Position numbers and translations under genes: made by a program. This document shows positions 35,701 through 44,700 of a DNA stretch of 44,989 nt, in pieces. The stretch's first letter is position 1, and the number at the start of each line of letters is the position of its first letter. The notes under the pieces were generated by a model. It searched no databases and had not been told where the DNA came from. It saw nothing but the letters and a program-made list of their open reading frames with translations. The DNA comes from Bacillus sp. AFS059628 (GTDB taxonomy: Bacteria > Bacillota > Bacilli > Bacillales > Bacillaceae_G): contig NZ_NVEC01000047.1 in NCBI RefSeq assembly GCF_002571225.1, positions 1 to 44,989 of the forward strand, written 5' to 3'.

Positions 35701-38700
35701 ACGGCCATAATTCCAATAATCATTTCAAGAGATTCTTCCACTAACATACCTACTGTTATCCCTGGCTTTGCTCCTTTTTCTTGAAGCAACCTTGCCATTT
35801 GATTCGCTCTTTCATTCAGTTCCAGATACGTAAGTTTCTGATTTTTAAATACCACGGCTACATGGTGAGGTGTTCGTTTCACCTGTTCCTCAAATAATTG
35901 TGAAATTGTTTTATCTTTCGGATAATCAGCTTTTGTATCTTTATCATCCTGCAATAGCATCTGCACTTCTTCTTCTGAAAGCAACATAATATCCTGAATG
36001 CTTTGTTCTGGCTTCTCAATAATTTCTTTAAAAACCTGGATTAAATGTTTAGCTAATCTTTCTACAGTTTCCTTCTTAAATAATTTAGTTCTGTAATTTA
36101 ATACACATGTGATACTACGCTCTTCTTCAACAGCGGTAAGTGTTAAATCAAATTTAGAAACATGCGCCTTCATTTGATATGGTGAGAAAGTTAAACCTTG
36201 TATTTCAAAATCATCATAGTCAAAGTTTTGTAAGACGAGCATTGTATCAAACAAAGCACTTCTGCTCATATCTCTCTTTAAATCTAATTTTTCAACTAAT
36301 TCATCAAATGGATAATCCTGATTTTCATAGGCTTTTAAAGCATTCTCTTTAACTTCTTTTAAATAATCCTGGAATGAAACGTCTCGTTTTGGATAATTTC
36401 TCATTGCAAGAGTATTAACAAAAATACCCATAATCTGTTTCAAATCATCATGAGGTCTTCCTGCGATTGGAGATCCCACTACGATTTCCTCTTGCCCCGT
36501 ATATTTTGAAAGTAAAGTTGTATATCCAGCTAACAGAAGCATATACAGCGTCACACCATGTTCCTTCGCCATCTTCTTAAGATTAACATATATGTCACTA
36601 TCGATTTCAAAATGTACAAGGTCACCTTCTGTACTTTGAATTGGCGGTCTTTTATAATCTGTCGGCATATTTAGTACTGGTACTTCTTCTTTAAATACAT
36701 GCATCCAATACTCTTCTTGTTTTTTCATTTCTTCTTGAGTAAACAATTCTCTTTGCCATACAGAATAATCCTTATATTGAATGCTTAATGGAGATAATTC
36801 TTTCCCGTTGTATAACTCAGCTAATTCCTGTGTAAAGATCCCCATTGATACACCATCTGATATGATATGGTGCATATCTAATACAATCACGTGCTCATCA
36901 TCTGTAACATGTATGATTTCAACCCGTAAAAGAGGAGCCTTCTCCAAATCAAACGGTTTAACAAATCCATTGATCATATCATCTAGCTTATTGGTACCCA
37001 TTTCTCTATACGTCACTTGGAAATCTATGTCTTTTTCAATCTTTTGAACTGGTTCACCATCTACCATTACAAAAGAAGTTCTTAAAGCTTCATGTCTTTC
37101 GATTAATTTATGGAAAGCCTTCTCAAGTTGCTGAACATCCAAATCACCTTTTATCTTCATGGCGAACGGTATATTGTAAGATACTCCGCTACCCTCTATT
37201 TTGTTTAAAATATAGAGTCTTTTTTGTGCAGATGAAAGTGGATAATAATCTTGTTCTTCTACTTTTTTGATGGATGCATATACACTTTCTTTTGTAGAGT
37301 CAATAAATTCTCCAATCCCTTTTATAGTAGGTGTTTGGAAGATTTGTCGTAAAGGTATCTCCACCATAAGTTCCTTATGGATTTTAGAAACCATCGTAGT
37401 TGCTTTAAGAGAATGACCTCCTATTTCAAAAAAATGCTGGTTGATACCGATTTTTTCTACTCCTAAAATTTCCTGCCAAATGGATACAAGTCTTTCTTCG
37501 ACTTCATTCCTTGGTGCCTCATACTCTACTCCCACAACTGCACTTTCATCAGGTTCTGGTAAGGCCTTTCGGTCCACTTTTCCATTTGCTGTAAGTGGTA
37601 GTTTATCCAACTGAACGAAAAACGCAGGAATCATATACTCTGGAAGCTCTTGCGCCAAATCCTTCCGAATTTCTTGTAATTTAGATTCTTTCTTACGTGT
37701 TTCAGACGTAAAATAAGCACATAAATATGGTTGACCATTATTATCCTCTCTTGCGATGACAACGGCTTCTTTAATCTCTTTCTGTTTCAAAAGTTGATTC
37801 TCTACCTCACCAAGTTCAATCCTGAAACCTCGAATTTTCACTTGATGGTCAATTCTACCTAAAAATTCGATATTCCCATTAGGCAATAACCTTGCAAGAT
37901 CTCCTGTCCGGTACATCCTTTCCCCTGGAATGAATGGATTTGGAACAAACTTCTCCGCTGTGAGCTCTGGTCTGTTTAAATAACCACGTGCCAAACCTTC
38001 CCCACTTACACAAAGTTCACCTGCAACTCCTAATGGCACTAAATTATTTTCCATATCAAGGATATAAACCCTGTTATTACTTATTGGTTTACCAATAAGT
38101 ACCTTCTGATCTTCCTGTTTTAATTCACATATTGTAGAACAAACACTATTTTCTGTTGGACCATATTCATTAAACAATTTTACGTGAGGCATTTTCTGAA
38201 AATGTTTTGTAATTAGATTTTCATTAAAACCTTCACCTGCAATTGTCACAAATCTCAAATCTACTAAAGGCTTATCAATAGTGTTTAATAGATTATTATA
38301 ATAACTTGGAACAGCTAACAAATTAGTTACTTTATTATTTTGAATAATATTTATAAATTTACTGAAATTCATTCTTATATCTTCTATTAAAATTAATTTA
38401 CCTCCAGAAAGCAAAGTAGTAAAAATATCTTCAACAGAGCTGTCAAAAGAGAAAGAAGGCATCTGTAACGTAATATCACTTTCACTATATTGATATGATT
38501 CTATTCTCCAACATAACGTATTGAGAATAGATTTATGATTCACCATAACACCCTTTGGTTTTCCAGTTGAACCTGAAGTGTATATTATATAAGCCATGTC
38601 AGAGGACTTATTTAGACTAGGCAAGTTTTCTGTAAATCTATCCTTAATCTTTTGTACATTTATATCAATACAAGTTAAATCATAATCTACATGTTTATTT

Positions 38701-41700
38701 TCTTGTTTTAACAATATTTCTATACCACTGTCTTCTAACATATATCTTCTTCTATCCTCTGGATACTCAGGATCAATTGGAAGGTATGCTCCCCCGGCTT
38801 TTAATATCGCCATCATACCAACTATCATTTCAATCGAACGTTCAACCATAATACCAACCACAGTATTAGATTTCACACCTTTTTCTCTTAGCAGAGCAGC
38901 GACTTGATTAGATTTTTCGTTAAGTTCCCAATAAGTCAATTGTTTATTTTCAAACACAACTGCAATATTTTCAGGTGTCCTTTCTACCTGTTCTTGGAAC
39001 AATTGATGGATCGTCTTCTCTTTTGGGTAATCTACTTTTGTATCATTAAATTCATACAATAAAGTTGTTCTTTCTTCTTCTGCAATTATGTCTATTTCAT
39101 TTATTTTCTTATTCTCATCTGCAATCACTTGTTCAGTTACTTTTTTAATGTGCATTTCGATATTATCTATTATTTTGTCATCATAAATATTGCCATCATA
39201 AGTTAAAACTAAATTTAACTTCTCACCTGGAGTTGCAGCAATACTAAAACTATAATTGCTCTGCTCTTCTGCATGTATATCTTCTACCTCAAAACCTATA
39301 TCCATTTTTTCATTTCCGGCAATACGTTTATCAACAGCATAGTTCTCAAACACAATTATATGATCAATAAGATCATTCTTTAATTTACTCATTGCTTGAA
39401 CTTCAGCTAAATTCATATAGTTATAATTATTGCTAGCTATAGCTTCACTCTGTACAACCGTTAAAACCTCTTTAAACTTCTGATTCTTTCCAAGATTTAT
39501 TCTAGTTGGAATGGCATTAATAAATAAACCAATCATCTTTTCAATTCCGTCTACTGGTGCTTCCCTTCCCGATACAATAGTTCCAAATACTACTTCGTCT
39601 GTATTGTTATACTTCGCCAAAATAATACCCCAAATACTCTGGAATACTGTATTAAAGGTTACGCTATTCCTATTAGCAAGCTGTGTAATCTTATTTGTTA
39701 GTTCGTTCGAAAATTCAATTACTTTTTCTCTTCTTAAATACTCACTATTATTCTTAGTAATCTGTAATTTTGGTATTTGCGCTTTCTCTTCATAACCATC
39801 TAAATATTGCTCCCAATAACTTTTACCTTCTTCTTTATCTTGCTCTTCCAGCCATTTTATATAATCGCTATAAGGTTTCGTTTCTTCTAACTCATATTCT
39901 TCACCATTTATTAATTTTCCATATACAGTGAATAACTCACCTAATACGATGCCAAGACACCAACCGTCCAATAAAATATGGTGATGACTCCATACCAATT
40001 TATATAAGTTTTCATCTGTTCTAATCAAACATACTCTCATTAAAGTATCTTTACTTAAGTTAAATCCCTTTTCTGTATCTTCTTCTCTATAATTTTTTAT
40101 GAATAACTCTTTTTCTATAGTTCCTCTTTCACTTATATCGCAATATTGAAAACCTATTTCTCTATCCGCTATTATTATTTGTCTAGGCTCCTCAACTATT
40201 TCATATTCAAATGATGCTCTTAGTATTTCGTATCTTTGCATGATTTTATTAAAACTTGTTTTTAATATCTCTACATCAATGTATCCTGTTATATCCATGA
40301 CAGTTTGTTCAAAATATGCTTTTGAATTTTTGTTTTCCAAAGCATGGAACAGCATTCCCTTTTGCATATTTGCTAACGGGTAAATCTTTTCAATTTCAAA
40401 ATCTTTATACTTCTCTTTAATATCCTTAAGTTCACTTAGAGTTAATTTAGTATCCCCATAGTCATAAGGCGTCTTTTCCACCTCTATTTGACTAACACAA
40501 TGATCAATTATAGTTTCAAGACTTTCTTTAAACTTATCATTTAATTTCCTGATTGTTAGTTCATCAAACTCTAGCTCATTAAAGGTAGTATTTATAACCA
40601 ATTCATTATTAATAATTATCGAATTGATTTCTATCGAATTATTTCTTGAAATCTTTCCTCCAATTGTTTCCCCATAAGAAAATTTTGATTCAGAAAATTC
40701 ATTTCTGTTAACATCATTATCCATTTCACCTAAATAGTTAAATGAAATTGGTGCTTTTTGTTCATTTAATAGATACTTCTCTTTTGATAAATATTTTAGT
40801 ATACCAAATCCGATTCCCTTGTTAGGAATTTTCCTTAAAATTTCTTTTACCATTTTTATATTAGTAGCAAGATCGGTCTCATTGCCTAAATCTATAAGTA
40901 CTGGATACATAGTTGTAAACCAACCTACAGTCCTACTAATATCTACATTTTCTAAGATATCTTCTCTTCCATGTCCCTCCATATTTATTTTTATACAATT
41001 TTCACTTGTTATCTCTCTAGCACCTAATAATAAGGAAGTTAACAATATGTCATTTATTTCTGTATTGTATGCTCTATTGGATTTTCTTAATAAACTTATA
41101 GTCTTTTCCTTATTTAAAGAAATACTAACTGTTTTACTATTTTCGAATGTGTCACTTTTGAGCTCTTTTTTTCTAGGTATAAATGCAACTTCAGTATTTG
41201 CTATCTCTTGCCAATACTCTTTTTCCTTTAATAATTTATTGCTACTAGCATACTCCCTCAGCTTAGAGGAAAATTCTTTAAAGGATTCAGTTTTGAATCC
41301 AACGTTTAACTTCTCACCTCTTAAATCCTGAGAATATAGAGTTTCAAAATCTTCTAATATTATTCTCCATGATACTCCATCTACTACAAGATGATGAATG
41401 GTAATAAGCAGATGATCACCTTGATTCGTTTTAAATAAACAAAGATTAACAAGTTTACCATTTTTGATGGAAGATTTCTTTTGGATATTTGTCGCTAATT
41501 CATATATTTTCTCTTCCTTATTCTCTACTCCCTCAACATCATGAACGTATAAATCAAAGAGGTTATCCTTATAGCCTCTATTATACTGAATGATCTTTCC
41601 ATCATTTTCTCTATAAATCATTCTAAGGGCATCATGTTGCTCTAATATCTTATTAAAGACTCTCTCTATTCTCTTTTGATCAAATCCATCTTCCCTAAAT

Positions 41701-44700
41701 AGCATAAATGATTGATTAAAATGATCTAGTTCTTCTTTATTTTTCTCAAAATACCATTTTTGAATTGGAGATAATATTACTTCTCCTGTAACTATTTCAT
41801 AAGGTTTTAACCGTTTGTTTTGCTTTTTTACATACTTACTAAGATCTTTAATTTTAGGGTTTGCAAATAGATCTTTCACTTCTAACTTAAGATTTATTCT
41901 AGACAACCTGGACACAATTTGCAGAGCCTTAATAGAATCCCCACCTGATACAAAGAAATGATGATTTATCCCTATATCCTCTATGCCTAGGATATCCCTC
42001 CAAATCTCAACAAGATGTGTTTCAACTTCATTTCTTGGTGCCTCATATTCTACCCCTGATTGACTACTTCTATCTGGTTCTGGAAGTGCTTTTCGATCCA
42101 CTTTATCGTTTGATGTAAGTGGTAACTGGTCAAGTTGAACAAAATAAGAGGGAATCATGTAATCAGGGAGTTCCTTTTCTAAAAATTCTCTTATCTTGGC
42201 TGAAGATATTGCTTTTTCAGACACAATATAAGCACTTAGATACGTATGATTTTCCTTATCCTCTTTTGCTACTACTACGACCTCTTTTATATCTTGATGT
42301 TTTAACAACTGGATCTCTATTTCACCAAGTTCTATTCTATACCCACGTATTTTTACTTGATGGTCAATTCTTCCTATGAATTCAACATTTCCATCAGGCA
42401 TCCATCTTACAAGATCACCTGTACGATACATTTTTTCCCCACTGACGAAAGGATTTTCCACAAATTTCTCGGCAGTTAAAGCTGGATTATTTAAATAACC
42501 TCTTGCCAATCCAACTCCAGATATACATAACTCTCCTGTTACTCCAATTGGACAAAGCTGATTATACTTATTAACTATATAAACTTTAGTATTATACACC
42601 GGTTTTCCAATTGGAATATTATCATCATTTTTATTCATTAAGAAACTTGTAGTTACTACTGTATTTTCGGTTGGACCGTAGGCATTTACAAGCTGATAGC
42701 GGGTATTCTTATTTAAAATTAACTTTTCGCCACCGGATACTAACATTCTTAAAGAATGATTATCTTGTAATATAAATTGTTCACTTACCTTAGATGGGAA
42801 TGTTGCAACTGTTATGTCTTTACTATTCATATATTCATTTAATTTATCTAGATCAAGCCTAATATCTTTGCCTAAAACATGCAAAGTAGCTCCGGTGATT
42901 AAGCAAGGGAAAATTTCTCCAATAGATGCATCAAATGAGACTTTCAAATAGTTTGTAATTCGATCTCTTTCTGTTATTTTATGAAAATCTACATACCAAT
43001 TACATAAATTGACTAAGGAATGATGTTCCACTAACACCCCTTTTGGTAAACCCGTGGAACCAGACGTATAAATGACATAGGCTAAATCATTTCTATTATT
43101 ACGCCTTTCCATATTAATTTGCTCTTGATTTTTTATTGTTTCATCATCAATTGAGATTTTAGTTATACATTCATTATTGATAAAATGAAGTTTATCGTAT
43201 AAATGAGTCTGCGTTAATACGAACTTTGTGTTACTATCTTCTACCATATATTTAATTCGCTCTTCAGGATATTCAGGGTCTATTGGTAAATACGCTGCCC
43301 CTGATTTTAATATCCCCATGATACCGACAATCATATCTAAAGAACGTTCCACCATAATTCCTACAATCATTTCTGGATGAACATCCTTATCATAAAGTAA
43401 TCTAGCTACTTGATTGGATTTTTCATTGAGCTCCTTATAAGTAACTTGTTGCCCCTCAAATTCTACGGCAACCTTGTTTGGAGTTCTCTCTACCTGCTCC
43501 TCAAATAATTGATAAATGGTTTTATTCTTTGGATAATCTATATCAGTTTCATTAAATTTATTCAAAAGAATGTGCTTTTCTTCTCCCGAAAGCATATCTA
43601 TTTGACCTAAACAAACTTCCAGATTATTAGTAATTTCTCTTAAAATACTAACAAAGTGCTCTGATATTTTAGCTATTGTCTCTTTCTTAAACAATTTTGT
43701 ACAATATTCTAAATCAAATTTTATGATGTTATTAGTTTCTACTGCTGATAATGTCAAATCAAAATTTGCTATATTAAGTTCACTATCATATGTTTCAAAA
43801 CTTAACCCTTTAATCTCTTCATTAGAGGTATCTAAGTTTTGTAGCACAAACATCGTATCAAATAATGCACTTCTACTCATATCTCTTTGTAAGTCCAGCT
43901 TTTCAACCAATTCATCCAAAGGATAATCTTGATTTTCATAAGCCTTTAATGCATTTTCTTTTACTTCTCTTAAATAATTACGAAATGTTTTATCTTCATT
44001 TGGATAATTTCTCATCGCAAGGGTATTCACAAACATTCCGACAATATTTTCAAAATCATGATGGCCTCTTCCTGCAATTGGAGATCCTACCACAATATCA
44101 TCTTGACCCGTATATCTTGAAAGTAAAGTTGTATATCCAGCTAACAGAAGCATATACATGGTAACCCCATTTTCTTTTGCAATTCTATTAAGCTTCTTTG
44201 TCAACTCACTATCTATTTCAAAACTTCTTCGGGCCCCTTCAACACTTTGTGTCGGCGGCCTTTTATAATCTGTTGGCATATTTAAAATAGGTACTTCTTC
44301 TTTAAAAACATTTATCCAATATTCTTCTTGCTTCTTCATTTCCTCTTGAGTAAACAAGTCTTTTTGCCATACTGCATAATCTTTATACTGTAGGTCCAAT
44401 GGGGATAACTCTTTCCCTTCATACAGTTTACAGAGCTCTCTATTTAAAATGTTCATTGAAACTCCATCTGAAATGATATGATGCATATCTAATACCACCA
44501 CGTGCTCATCATCTGTAACATGTATGATTTCAACCCGTAAAAGAGGAGCTTTCTCCAAATCAAATGGTTTAACAAATCCATTAATCATATCATCTAGCTT
44601 ATTGGTACCCATTTCTCTATACGTCACTTGGAAATCTATCTCTTTTTCAATCTTTTGAACTGGTTCACCATCTACCATTACGAAAGAAGTTCTTAAAGCC